Shown here: piece after piece, positions 33,400 through 46,100 of the stretch
Layout: every line of letters begins with the position of its first letter
Numbering within the stretch: position 1 is the first letter of the stretch
Source of the DNA: Blastomyces gilchristii SLH14081
Taxonomy: Eukaryota > Ascomycota > Eurotiomycetes > Onygenales > Ajellomycetaceae
Direction of reading: 5' to 3'
Assembly: GCF_000003855.2 (NCBI RefSeq)
Contig: NW_003101671.1
Location: 1,392,154-1,456,153, forward strand
Length of the DNA: 64,000 nt
Position numbers and translations under genes: made by a program
The notes under the pieces: generated by a model
The model's input: the letters and a program-made list of their open reading frames with translations, nothing else
What the model was told of the DNA's origin: nothing
Database searches by the model: none

Positions 33400-35480
33400 T
33401 AAATAGTTTTAATCAATTTCTCTGCAAAATATTAACCTATTTTACTCGCTCGATTTTTCGAATAAGAACCCGGCGATAGATTCATTGAAAAGCCCTCGAT
33501 CATACAAGCATTTTGACCCCATCGCCGACCGCATACCCCGTGCGGTGGTGGAGTTATCCAGCCAAATGTGAACCAGACATTGTTTGAAACTCCTGTGTGG
33601 GATTATTTCCCATTCTCCCCTATCACACCACAACCCCAGGCCAAATTGTCATACAAATTATAAGGTGAAGAGACCTAGCCATATGCATCAATCTTCTCAA
33701 TTTTGAAAGATCTCTGATCTGTAATTGTGGAGATATCTGAGAAGTGATCTTCATGAAAACTCTGTTCATCTTTGATGTTTCAAAACATCAACATCAAGTC
33801 TCACTCTCATACTGCTCTTCTCAATCTGGCTCATTCTTAGCAGAAAAATACAAAAAGATATCTCAGTAATAATATTAAGTATATAATTAACAGACACTTC
33901 TGAAGTATAATCTTTATAAATACTCTATCTATCTTCAGTGTATCTAGACATTAATACTAAGTCTCACTTTCATATCATCTCTCTCAATCTGATCTATTCT
34001 CAGCAGAATAATATAAAAAGATACCTCAGTAACAGTATTTAATACATAATCAGCAGATAATAAGTCAATAGAACAAGTCAATAGTATATTAACAACTATA
34101 AATTCAGTATACTTCAAGATCTGACTGAGTCTTTGATCTCTGCATAGTGAGATATACTAAATCTAGTTTTAATATCTCAATATTTAATAGATTCTGCAAG
34201 AGATTGAAAATAGCAATACTAGATTTCTATTGAATTTAAGAATTAATTCTATATTAATATAATCATTGACAAAGTCTTCTATTTTAAGATATAAATAACC
34301 AGTTTCTCTACATTCTGCTAATAATATTTATATTATTATATAGAAACAGACTTATATTCTCTATAATATCAAGACTCTGAAAAGAGAAAGTCTTGATAAA
34401 GAGTATATAGTAGTATATATTTTAGTAGTTTCTATCTCATTCTTCTACAGCAGTTAATGTAAAAAAAAAAAGATCTTAGAAATAGTTTTTTACTTCTTCT
34501 AAAAAAGTAAGATGTTTTTCTCTGAGTTTTATATAATATTCTTATAAAGAATTAAAAACAGAGTTATTTTCTATCATAATTTTATATTCTTTTAAGTAAG
34601 AATTACTTTTTCAGTGACTGAAGAGCTTTTATTAATACTTAATTCTTTTTTATACTCTTTATTAACTGATTTGAGTTGCACACTTGTTGTGTGAGAAGAA
34701 TTAAATAATTTAGAATAAAATTGAATAGTTTTAATCAATTTCTCTGTAAAAAATTGATTTATTTTTTATTAGTTTTTCTCTTAAAAACTGTCATATTATC
34801 TGATTTATTATCAATTGATATCATACTTTTTCTCACTATATTTCAAGAAAGAGATTGTAAAGATTTTATTAATTTATCTTAAAAATCAATTTTAGTTTAT
34901 TAGATTCTCTTCAAAAATCTAACCTAGTTACTGAACTAGTGTGAAAAAAATCAGATATTTTATATATAAAAGTCTTTTATTCTTCTTTTGAAATAGTCTG
35001 ACTAACTTTGTAATTAAAAATAAACTTAGAAATATTTTAATTGAAACAGTCTGATCAACTTTTTAAAAGAGTTTAATAAATATCTTAATTGAAATAGTCT
35101 GATCAACTTTTCAGTGAGTGAGAATAATGAGTTTAAAAATACACTTAGTTAATATGGAAAAAGATACTTTCTTAAATGCTATTTCTGAGATTGAATTTCT
35201 GAAGAGAAGAAAGAAAGAAGAAATAGAGAAATAACAAGTTCTTAAAATAGAGAAACTTGAAAAAGTAAGCAAGATTCTTGAAAAGCAGTATCTAAGTGAG
35301 ATGAATGAATAAGTTCTGTTAATTCTTCATAGTCAGACTAGATAAATACAGAAGATGATCAAGTTCAAACTTAGAATTTCAAACACAGTTTAAAAAACAT
35401 TGAAAATTTCTAGTACAATCACTGACTCTTCATTTTACTCTTCTTCTTTTTCTACTTCTTCTTCTTCTTTAAATCAGAAG
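33400..35480 (+). mobile_element. LINE-1 5' part (Tad1-like non-LTR element)
   Basis: The 5' part of a plus-strand LINE inserted in Gypsy-2, with 14-bp TSDs AGTGTCTCAGAACA at 33386-33399 and 48741-48754. It holds a long 5' UTR and the start of ORF1 (near 35,130, then a charged coiled-coil-like KRRKKEEIE segment). It is cut at CTTTAAATCAGAAG (35467-35480) by LINE-2. The first 40 bp resemble an internal segment near 34,726 rather than the 5' end of LINE-2. With the 3' part the element totals 7674 bp. Confidence 0.88.
33440..33690 (+). other. GC-normal island at the 5' end of LINE-1
   Basis: Sequence here keeps CCCC, CGG and GCCG runs and contrasts sharply with both sides. It is the counterpart, in inverted orientation, of 42,850-43,110 in LINE-2. 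Confidence 0.9.
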
Positions 35481-37488
35481 ATTATTATTATTATTATTAT
35501 TATTCTTCAATTATAGATGTATGCAGTCAGAGACTATGACATCTACCTGAGAACCTTTAGTTCTCAGGGTTTTTCCTATATCTATAGAGTCAACTATTAT
35601 ACACTTATCAATTTCAGATATGCAAAATCAGAAAATTCCAGCTCAGAATACAAAAACTGTTTACAAATTGCAGTATTTCAACACCTTTTGATACTTTGAA
35701 ATCATTTGAAAATATCATGACAAAGGAAAACAGAACATAGTCTTAAAGATAGACACATTAAATAGATAGATAGAAAGAAACAGAAAGAAATAAGTACAGT
35801 AAAGAGAGACTATAACAAAATGAAATTATTAAAAGATAGTGTATAGCTGTTTTAACAGACTATATCTAATCAATTTCCACCTCTTCATATTCAGATACTT
35901 CTGAATTGAGTCATTTTCTTATACCTGCTTGAGTTTCTGATAGAAAGTCTATTAAGTATTTAAGTCCTGTCTCAGGTGAGAATAAGAACCTCATATTTAA
36001 TTGATTTAAATCATACTTCTTCTTTAATCTGACTCTGAGATCATTGTATAATGCATAATATACAATAATATACTCAGAATTCTCATTTGTATTGCAGAAT
36101 GAGTACTCTGTTGAATCAAATCTATTATTAAATCTTTATATATAGAATTTGAAATAACCATGTTCTAGTTTTAGCTGAATTATGAATGAGAATATTTTCT
36201 TTTTACATTTAATTAAACAAGATTTTCACTTTGATTTTATCTCAAATCTTGAATAATGTATGCTCTTCTTTTGTTTCTGCCAGCTTTCATTTCACTTGTT
36301 TAAACAAGATTCTTTTATCTTTCTCTTTATAAAAGATCAGAACACTGTTTTTTGAATAGATCTGCTTAATTCTGAACTCTTTTTTACAGCTGAATCAGTC
36401 AATTCATTGTCATGAATATTCATATGAGCAGGAACTCAATGCAGATGAATTATCAGTTTAGATATTCTTCTCTTTTGAATTTTCAAAACAGAGTTTAAAA
36501 TCAGTTCAAGATTCATTTGACTATTATGAATCTGACTATTTCTAAGTCTTTTTAAAGCAGCTTGACTATCAGAGAATATTCATGTCTCTTTCAAACTATT
36601 TTCTCTTTTATGAGATTTTATTTTAATAAGTTTGAAAGCTTTCACTATTATAAATAGTTCAGCATCAAAGACTTCAGATTCACAGTCTAAATTTCAGAAA
36701 TCTGAGATAAAATTAATATTATCTTCAGTATAAGCAATGTCTGCATCTAATCTATTTAAATTCTCATTTTTTGAGTCATCTGAGTAAATCAGAATAGAGT
36801 CTTTTATATTGATTGTAGAGATCATCTTCAAATACTGTTCATATTCTCTCTCTTTAGATAGTTCACTTATTTATAAGTCTATGAGAGATTTCAGCTTTTC
36901 TCTTCAGAGAGATATCTTCTCATGATCAATTTTCTCAATATTTAAAGAAGAAAATTGATTTTTAATCAGTGAGTATAGTCTGTACAGTTGAGAAGACATT
37001 TTCTTTAAAGAATTATTTTCATTTTAATTAAGAAATCTATTTCAATTCAGTTCATTTCCTGAGTTAACTGATGAAAATGAAGAAGAGACTCTTTCTCTGA
37101 TTATATGATTTAAGCTCATCTTTATGACTCTCAGAGCATAGTTCATACAGGCCTTTTCAAATCAAATAACAGGAGATGAAATTGAGGCTTCAATTTTCAT
37201 TGCTTTAATAGAAGATGATTTGAATACTCTCAGAATTCTTCTCAAAGCTCTGTTTTATAGACTTTGAAATAGTTCAGTGAAGTGATCTTGATTGTTTCAT
37301 CAAACTTGAACTTCATAATTAGCTACTGAGATAATATAGACTATGTATAACTGTCTCATAGTCTGAAAAGATAGATCTCTCTCAGTATTTGATAGTCTGA
37401 TTATACTATTCAGTAGTCTCTCTGTCTTGATAATTCTTTGTTGAATATGATATTTAAAATTCAACTTGGAGTTTAACCATACTTCTAG

Positions 37489-38562
37489 TCATTTGACATT
37501 CAAACTGGGTTTAATCTCTTTATTTAGAAGAGTTAGACTTAGTTCTTTCTCATTAAATCTGGAAAAAAAGTGAATTATCTTAGTTTTATTCATATCAAAT
37601 TGAATTAGATTGATATCTGCTCTAACAAAGATTTTCTTTACTGCTTTCTCAATCACTTCTAAATTCTCTTTGATTGTCTTTGAACTGTAGAGTAGATTAA
37701 TATCATCTACATAACTTAAAGATCTCACTATTTTCATCTCTCTATTCTTGAATAAATATGCAGTGTATATTGCAAATAAAACAGATGAGATTGAAGATTC
37801 TTGTGATACTTCTATTTTTATCTCAGTTTTATCTTGTTTTCTTTCATCAAAGAATAGTTGTATAATTCTTTTAGACATTAAACAATTAACTCATTTTATT
37901 AAAGAAAGTGACAGTTTTAACATCTTCAAAGTTTGAATTATCTTAGACTTTGAAACATGATCAAATGCATCTTTTATGTTAATAAAAACTACAGTTGAGA
38001 CCAGGTCTTCATGCTTTGCTACTTGAACATCATAAATAACTGAGAGAACAGTGTCAATTGCAGAATATTGTTTTCTATCTCTCATTTGTTCATTAAATAG
38101 AAGAGAATCACTAATAGAGCTTATAAAAGATAATCTAGTAGCTATTATCTTTTCTAGAACTTTTCTCAAACAGTTCAACAGAGATATTACTCTATATAAC
38201 TTAGAAACTGAAGCTTTTCTATTAGATTTTGTAAGGATTACTTCAGTAGCTTCTCTCCAGTATTCAGAATAATAATCATTTCTTAAGAGATTGAGAAAGA
38301 GCTCAAAATATTCATTCTTCAAGTAGAAATATATGTTTTGAATAATTAAATGATTAATTGAATCAGGCCCTGCAGCAGTTTTAATTAAACTTGAGAATAT
38401 TGCTGACTCTAGTTCATCACATGTAAGCTCAGGCCATTCCCAGTTAATTTCATCAATATATTCATGAAATGACATATTCTCCTCTTCTAAATGTGATGAG
38501 TTTTGAAAGAGAATTCTTATAAAAGCTTGATATTTTTTCTCAAAAGAGTTTGCTGTATACAA
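37489..38562 (-). pseudogene. Reverse transcriptase domain of LINE-2 (broken ORF2)
   Basis: Two long open stretches, 38562-37891 (223 codons) and 37878-37489 (129 codons), are separated by a stop. Recognisable RT signatures are FINIKDAFDHVSK, the first catalytic aspartate region, and YVDDI, the YxDD box. GPDSINHLII and SKLYRVISLLNCLRK mark the preceding RT blocks. Within ORF2 the endonuclease lies upstream and RNase H downstream. Confidence 0.9.
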
Positions 38563-39899
38563 TTCATTCTGAAATTTATATTCTAAGGTTGAAAGCTTTG
38601 CTACACTTCTTGTTTTAGTATAGTTGAAGACTTTAAAAACTTCTTTTTCTTATACTTCTTTAAGAAATTTGTTCCAGCAATCTGTTTTGACTTTTTTAAT
38701 ATCTGAAAAATATTCATTTTAAATAGCTTTGAACTCTTCATCAGATATTAAGTTATTCTTTCACTCTCTCTTAGCAGTGACTAATTGCTTTCTTTTAGAA
38801 GTGATATTCTCATTTCATCAAGATTTGAAATACTCAGAAGACTTTTTCTTTGAAATATTTTCTTCAATACTTGTTAGAAGAATAGATGTAATCAGCTTTA
38901 CTCTATTCTCAAGCATTTCATTTGAGATATCTTGACTTTGATTTCAATAGAGCTCACTCTGTCTTGCAGATTTCAGCTGTTTTACTCTTTCTTCAACTGC
39001 TTTTCAATCAGCTTTTTCAAAGTTATACTGATTAGAGAGAAGAGGATTTTCACTTCTTTGTTTTTTACTCAGTTCAATATCAAATTGAATGATCTCATGA
39101 TCTGATTCTGAGGTTTCATTTGAATCAATAAATCAGTTTATAAGTCTTTTTTCAATTAGATTTTATAATATGAAAGTTAGATCTATAATAGATTTCTATT
39201 TCATATCTTTTCTAAAGAATGTTTATTAATCAGACTTGTTAACTAAATCTATTGAATGTTTAAAAGTTCATTCAATCAGTTTATCTACTCTTACTGCTCT
39301 TGTGCACTCTGAGTTTCATCAGAGATGATGTGTATTGAAGTCTTCTGCAATTATAGAGTTTTTTAAGAGAGTTATATTCAAAAATTCTCTATTAATTATT
39401 CAGGTATTGTTATTTTCTTTCAATAACTTTTCATTATAGATATTTATAAGTTGAATAGTATCAAACTCATTCTCTTTATCTATAATATCACTCACTAGAA
39501 TATCAGAGTCAGATATGATATCAAATCTCAAATTAAATTGATATCTTGATCTTTTTCTCTTATAGATTACTACTCTTGATTTTATCTCAGATTTTTCAGA
39601 AAGAAAGCAGTAATAGCTTGAATGAGAAATAATATACTTTTACTCAGTATCAAAGTTTGATTCTTGAAGAAGTACAAAGTCAACTTTTTATTCAAATACA
39701 ATCTGAAGATAAGAATAAATGCAATTTGAGTTTCTATTCACATTATTTTAAATAAATGTGATTTTTGAAGAGTTTTTAAACTTTTTTTGTTGTTTTTATT
39801 GTATATTCATACTAAGAGAGAGTAGAGATAGAGTAGAATCTAATCCCTATTATCAGATAGTAGATTATAACTATTTTGAAAAGTAGGAATCTCAACTGC

Positions 39900-41433
39900 T
39901 TACATTATATCTAGTTTATTATCAGAGTTATTTCTCAATTCTCTAATCTTAACAGAAGTTTGAGGATTCAAATTCTGTTTACACTTAGCTGAAGAATTGA
40001 AGTTTAAAGATCTAGATAGTTGAGAATTTCTTCTTTTTAAGCTTACAGTTGTAGATTTACTAGCTTGACTTTTCTCTTCAGTTTTAGATTTACTTTGAGC
40101 TTCATCTTTTCTCCAGTTCTTCTGAGTTCTTGAAGTAAATACACATTCTTTTGAGCTAGATGTATGTTTTTCTTTACAATTGAAGCACTTAAGCAGAGTA
40201 TGTTGATATATTTTATCTCTTTTTAAGCATGTTTTACATTTATGCTTACTAGTTTTATAATCTCTAGCACAGAATGTGCATTTTGAGTCTCTGAAATAAG
40301 AGATTGTAAAGTGTTCATATCTTTGACAGTTTGAACACTGTGTTTGAGCTTTGAGATTCATTCTTGAGTCTTTGTATTCATGAACTCTCATTTTCAAATC
40401 TGCTACTCTTACTTCAGAGATTCTTGATTATTTAAGTGTTTTTATATATACTAGAACAGAGACATTTCTTCTACTCTGTCTGAACTCAATTAAATTAAGT
40501 TATACAGACTCTTTTCTCAGTTGAATAGAATTGTATTCTTTCAATTCATTTTTAAGAAGTAGCATTTCTTTCTCACAGTCAAAGATTTCAACTGAAATAT
40601 TATAAAGAATGAATTTATCTCACTTTTCATCTCTCTCAGATAGAATTGTTATGTTTAACAGAGATTCTACTGCTGACTTTCAGAGATTCTCATTCTGAAT
40701 AAGGAATTCTGCACTGAATTCAGACATTGTGATCAGAATGAAGTTTTTAAAGAAGAATGACTTAATTGAAGCTATAACTGATTTTTGAACTTTAATATCA
40801 GTCATTAACTGAGAAAAGAACTGCTGATTGATTTCATTTCTAATTCTGAAAATGAGATTTGAGTTTAGCTTATTTCTCTGCAAGATGTTCTGATTTGAGA
40901 CTTTGAGAATAAGTCTTCTATTTCTGAAGATTTGAAGATTTTTCTCTTTTTACATTTTTTTTCTCACTCTTCTATCAATAGAAGTGTGATCAGTATTCTT
41001 CTCAGTTTTCTCAGAATTTTGAGCAGGTTTTGAGACAGCAGATTCAGCTGCTTGAGCATATGTTTTCTTCTGATTTAAAGAAGAAGAAGAAGAAGAAGTA
41101 GAAAAGAAAGAAGAGCAAACTGAAGAGTCAGTGAAGAGTCAGTGATTGTATTAGAAATTTTCAAAGTTTTTAGAACTATGTTTGAAATTTCAAGTTTGAA
41201 CTTGATCACTTTCTGTAGTTATCTAGCCTGAGTATGAAGAATTAACAGAACTTTTTCATTCATCTCAGACACTGCTTTTCAAGAATTTTACTTGCTTTTT
41301 CAAGTTTCTGTATTTCAAGAACTTGTTGTTTCTCTATTTCTTCTTTCTTTCTTCTCTTCAGAATTTCAATCTCAGGAATAGTATTTGAGAAAGCATTCTT
41401 TTTCACATCAACTGAGTGTACTTTTGAACTCAT
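39900..41433 (-). pseudogene. ORF1 (Gag-like) of LINE-2, broken
   Basis: ORF1 opens with ATG at 41433 and a charged, coiled-coil-like N-terminus. Its C-terminal half (40397-39900) remains open for 165 codons and contains cysteine/histidine knuckles (CSNCQRYEHF, CTFCARDYKTSKHKC, CFNCKEKH), as in Tad1 ORF1 RNA-binding proteins. Stops interrupt the middle. Confidence 0.85.
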
Positions 41434-42539
41434 TGTTCTTACTCAATGAAAAGTTAATCAGACTAATTCAATTGAGATATTTATTAAACTCTTTTGAATT
41501 GAAAAGTTGATCAGACTGTTTTAATTAAGAGGTTTCTAAGTCTGTTTTCAATTGAAAAGTTGATCAGACTATTTCAAAAGAAGAATAACAGACTTTTATG
41601 TATAAAATACCTGATTTTTTTCACACTAGTTCAGTAACTAGATTAGATTTTTGAAGAGAATCTAATAAATTAAAATTGATTTTTAAGATAAATCAATAAA
41701 ATCTTTACAATCTCTTTCTTAGAATACAGTGAGAAAAAGTATGATATCAATTGATAATAAATCAGATAATATGACAGTTTTTAAGAGAAAAACTGACAAA
41801 AAATAAATCAATTTTTTACAGAGAAATTGATTAAAACTATTCAATTTTATTTCAAATCATTCAATTCTTCTCACACAATAAGTGTGCAACTCAAATCAGT
41901 TAATAAAGAGTATAAAAAAGAATTAAGTATTAATAAAAGCTCTTCAGTCACTGAAAAAGTAATTCTTACTTAAAAGAATATGAAATTATGATAGAAAACA
42001 ACTCTGTTTTTAATTCTTTGTAAGAATATTGTATAAAATTCAAAGAAAAACATCTTACTTTTTCAACAGAAGTAAAAAACTATTTCTAAGATCTTTTTTT
42101 TTTTTACATTAACTGCTGTAGAAGAATGAGATAGAAACTGCTAAGATATGTACTACTGTATACTCTTTATCAAGACTTTCCCTCTTCAGAGTCTTGATAT
42201 TATAGAGAATATAAGTCTGTTTCTATATAATAATATAAATATTATCAGTGAGATGTAGAGAAACTGGTTATTTATATCTCAAAATAGAAGACTTTGTCAA
42301 TAATTATATTAATATAGAGTTAATTCTTAAATTCAATAGAAACCTAGTATTGCTGTTCTCAATCTCTTGCAGAATCTATTGAATATTGAGATATTAAAAC
42401 TAGATTTAATATATCTCACTGTGCAGGGATTAAAGGCTCAGTCAGATCTTGAGATATACTGATTTTATAGTTGTCATGTCTGTCAATTATGTATCAAGTA
42501 CAGTTGCTGAGATATCTCTTTGTATTTTTCTGCTGAGAA

Positions 42540-43133
42540 TAGGCCAGATCAGAAGAGGCAGTACAAGGGTGGGACTTGGTGTTGATGTCTTGGTATATCA
42601 AAGACAGAGAGAGTTTTTTGCGGAGAATGTACTTCAGATGTGTCTGTTGACTATGTGCTTGATACTATTGCTGAGGTATCTTTTTGTATTTTTCTGCCGG
42701 AGGTGGGCCAGATTGGGAAGGGCGGTACATGGGTGGGACTTGGCGTTGATGTTTTGGAACATTAAAGATAGACAGGGTTTTCGTGGAAGATGCTTCTCAG
42801 ATATCTCCACAATTACAGGTCAGGGATCTTCCAAAATCGAGAAGATTGGTGTATATGGTTAGGTCTCTTCGCCTTACAATTTGTATGGCAATTTGGCCCA
42901 GGGTTGTGGTGTGGTAGGGGTGAAAGGGGGATAATCCCACACAGGAGTTTCGAACAATGTCTGGTTCATGTTTGGCTGGATAACTCCACCACCACACGGG
43001 GTATGCGGTCGGCGATGGGGTCAAAATGCTCGTATGATCGAGGGCTTTTCGATGGATCTATCGGCGGGTTCTTATTCGAAAAATTGAGCGAGTTCGTGGT
43101 GGAGCTGAATTGATGATTGAAGCTTGACTTATG
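42540..43133 (-). other. GC-normal island at the 5' end of LINE-2
   Basis: About 590 bp of nearly unmutated 5' UTR, rich in GGG and CCAC motifs. It contains two diverged copies, about 170 bp apart, of a unit including TTTGTATTTTTCTGC and GGGTGGGACTTGG. Mutation density rises sharply below 42,540. Confidence 0.88.
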
Positions 43134-46100
43134 CTTTAAATCAGAAGAAAATATATACTCAAGCAGCTAAATCTGCTGTCTCTAAATCTGCTATCTTAAA
43201 ATCTGCTTAAAATTCTGAGAAAACTGAGAAGAATACTGCTCATACTTCTTTTCAAAGAAAAGTGAAGAAAAAAATACAAAAAAAAAACTTTCAAATCTTC
43301 AGAAATAGAAGACTTATTCTTAAAGTCTTAAATCAGAATATCTTATAAAGAAACAAGGTAAACTCAAATGTCATTTTCAGAATCAGAAATAAAATTAATC
43401 AGCAGTTCTTTTCTCAGTTAATGACTGATATTAAAGTTCAAAAATCAGTTATAACTTCAATTGAGTTATTCTTCTTTGAAAACTTCATTATTCTGATTAT
43501 AATGTCTGAATTCAGTGCAGAATTCAGTATTCAGAATGAGAATCTCTGAAAGCAGTAGTAAAATCTTTGTTAAACACAATAATTCTATCTGAGAGAGATG
43601 AAAAGTGAGATAAATTCATTCTTTATAATATTTCAGTTAAAATTTTTAACTGTGAAGAAGAAATACTACTTCTTAAAAATGAATTGGAAGAATATAACTC
43701 TATTCAACTGAGAAAAGAGCCTGTATAACTAAATTCAATTGAGTTTAAACAAAGTAGAAGAAATGTCTCTGTTCTAGTATATATAAAGATACTTGAACAG
43801 TTAAAGATCTCTGAAGTAAGAGTAGTAGATTTAAAAATGAGAGTGTATGAATACAAAGACTCAAGAATGAATCTCAAAGCTTAAACACAGTGTTCAAACT
43901 ATCAAAGATATGAATACTTTATAATCTCTTATTTTAGAGACTCAAAATATGTATTCTGGGTCAGAGATTATAAAACTAGTGAGTATAAATATGAAACATG
44001 CTTAAAAAGAGATGAAATATATTAATATACTCTGCTTAAATACTCTAATTGTAAAGAAAAACATGCATCTAGCTCAAAAGAATGTATATTTACTTCAAGA
44101 ACTCAAAAGAACTGAAGCAAAAATAAAGCTCAAAGCAAATCTAGAACTGAAGAGAATAGTCAAGTCAGTAAACTCATAACTATAAGCTTAAAAAGAAGAA
44201 ACTCTTAACTATCTAAATCTTCAAACTTCAATTCTTCAGCTAAATATAAATAGAATTTGAATTCTCAAACTTCTGTTAAGATTAGAGAATTGAGAAATAA
44301 CTGTGATAATAAACTAGATATAATATAAGCAGTTGAGATTTCTACTTTTCAGAATAGTTATAATCTACTATCTGATAATAGTGATTAGATTCTACTCTAC
44401 TCTCTTTTAATATAAATATACAACAAAAATAATAAAAAAAGTTTAAAAACTCTTCAAAAATCACATTTATTCAAAATAATGTGAATAGAAACTCAAATTG
44501 TATTTGTTCTTCTCTTTGAATTATATTTGAATAAAAAGTTAATTTTATACTGCTTCAGAAGCTGAATTTTGATACTGAGTAAAAATACATCATTTCTCAT
44601 TCAAGCTACTACTGCTTTCTACCTCAAAAGTCTGAGATAAAGTCAAGAGTGATAATCTATGAAAGAAAGAGATCAAGATATCAATTTAATCTAAGATTTA
44701 ATATCATGTCTGACCCTGATATTCTGATGAGTGATATTATAGATAGAGAAGATAAGTTTGATACTATACAGCTCATAAATATCTATAATGAAAAGTCATT
44801 GAAGAAAAATAACTATATCTGAATAATTAATAGAGAATTTCTGAATATAACTTTATCAAGAAACTCTATAATTGTAGGAGATTTCAATGCACATCATTTC
44901 TGATGAAATTCAGAATGTAAGAGAGCAGTAAGAGCTGATAATCTGATTAAATGAATCTTTGAGTATTTAATAGATTTGATTAATAAGTCTGATCAACAAA
45001 CATTCTTTAGAAAAGATATGAAACAGAAATCTATTATAGATTTAATCTTCATATCATAAAATCTAATGAAAAAAAGACTTGTAAACTGATTTATTGATTT
45101 AAATAAGACATTAGAATCAGATCATGAGATTATTCAATTTGATATTGAACTGAGTGAAAAACAAATGAGTGAAAATCCTCTTCTCTCTAATCAGTTTAAC
45201 TTTGAAAAAGCTGATTGAAAAGCAGTTGAAGAAAGCATAAGTCTGTTAAAATTTGAAAGACAGAGTGAGCTATATTGAAATTCTGATCAAGAAATCTCAA
45301 ATAAAATACTTGAGAATAGAGTGAAGCTCATTACATCTATTATTCTAATAAGTGTTAGAGATAATATTTCAAAGAGAAAATCTTCTGAGTATTCAAAATC
45401 TTGATGAAATGAGAATATCTCATCTAAAAGAAAAGAATTAGCTACTGCTAGAAGAGATTGAAAGAATGATGTAATATCTGATGAAGAGTTCAAAGCTGTC
45501 AGAAATGAATATTTTTCAGATATTAAAAGAGCTAAAACAGACTGCTGGAATAAATTTCTTAAAGAAGTATAAGAAAAGAAAGTTTTTAAAGATTTTAACT
45601 ATACTAAAACAAGAAGTATAGCAAAACTTCCAGTCTTAGAATATGAGTTTCAGAATGAATTATATACAGCAAACTCTTTTGAGAAAAAATGTCAAGCTTT
45701 TATAAGAACTCTCTTTCAAAACTCATCAGATTCAGATTCAGAGAAAGAGAATATATCACTTCTTAACTATATTGATGAAAATGACTGAGAATGACCTGAT
45801 CTTACATAAGATGAATTAGAGTCAGCTATCTTCTCAAGTTTAGTTAAAACTTCTGCAGAGCCTGATTCAATCAATCACTTGATTATTCAAAATATATACT
45901 TCTACTTAAAAAATGAATATTTTAAGCTCTTTTTCAATCTCTTGAAAAATGAATATCATTCTGAATACTGAAGAGAAGTCACTGAAGTGATTCTTGTAAA
46001 ATCTAATAGAAAAACTTTAATTTCTAAGTTATATAGAGTAATATCTCTATTAAACTGTCTAGAAAAGGTTTTAGAAAAGATAATAGCTACTCAATTATCT

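Larger units (their letters stand above)
35481..43133 (-). mobile_element. LINE-2, full-length Tad1-like LINE nested in LINE-1
   Basis: A 7653-bp minus-strand non-LTR element, flanked by the 14-bp TSD CTTTAAATCAGAAG (35467-35480 and 43134-43147). Order from the 5' end at 43133: 5' UTR with tandem-like repeats, ORF1 with three zinc-knuckle-like motifs, ORF2 with apurinic endonuclease (about 39,800-39,000), reverse transcriptase (38,562-37,489), an RNase H domain (about 36,840-36,480) and a C-terminal CCHC motif. A 3' UTR with a perfect stem-loop and a (TAA)n tail (35,481-35,508) completes it. ORF2 is broken by many stops, mainly TGA where related copies have TGG. This is the Tad1/I-clade layout known from filamentous fungi. 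Confidence 0.92.

Noticed and set aside
37748..38272. Plus-strand frames inside LINE-2 (37,748-37,936; 38,051-38,272)
   Set aside because: These are antisense shadows of the RT domain on the minus strand.
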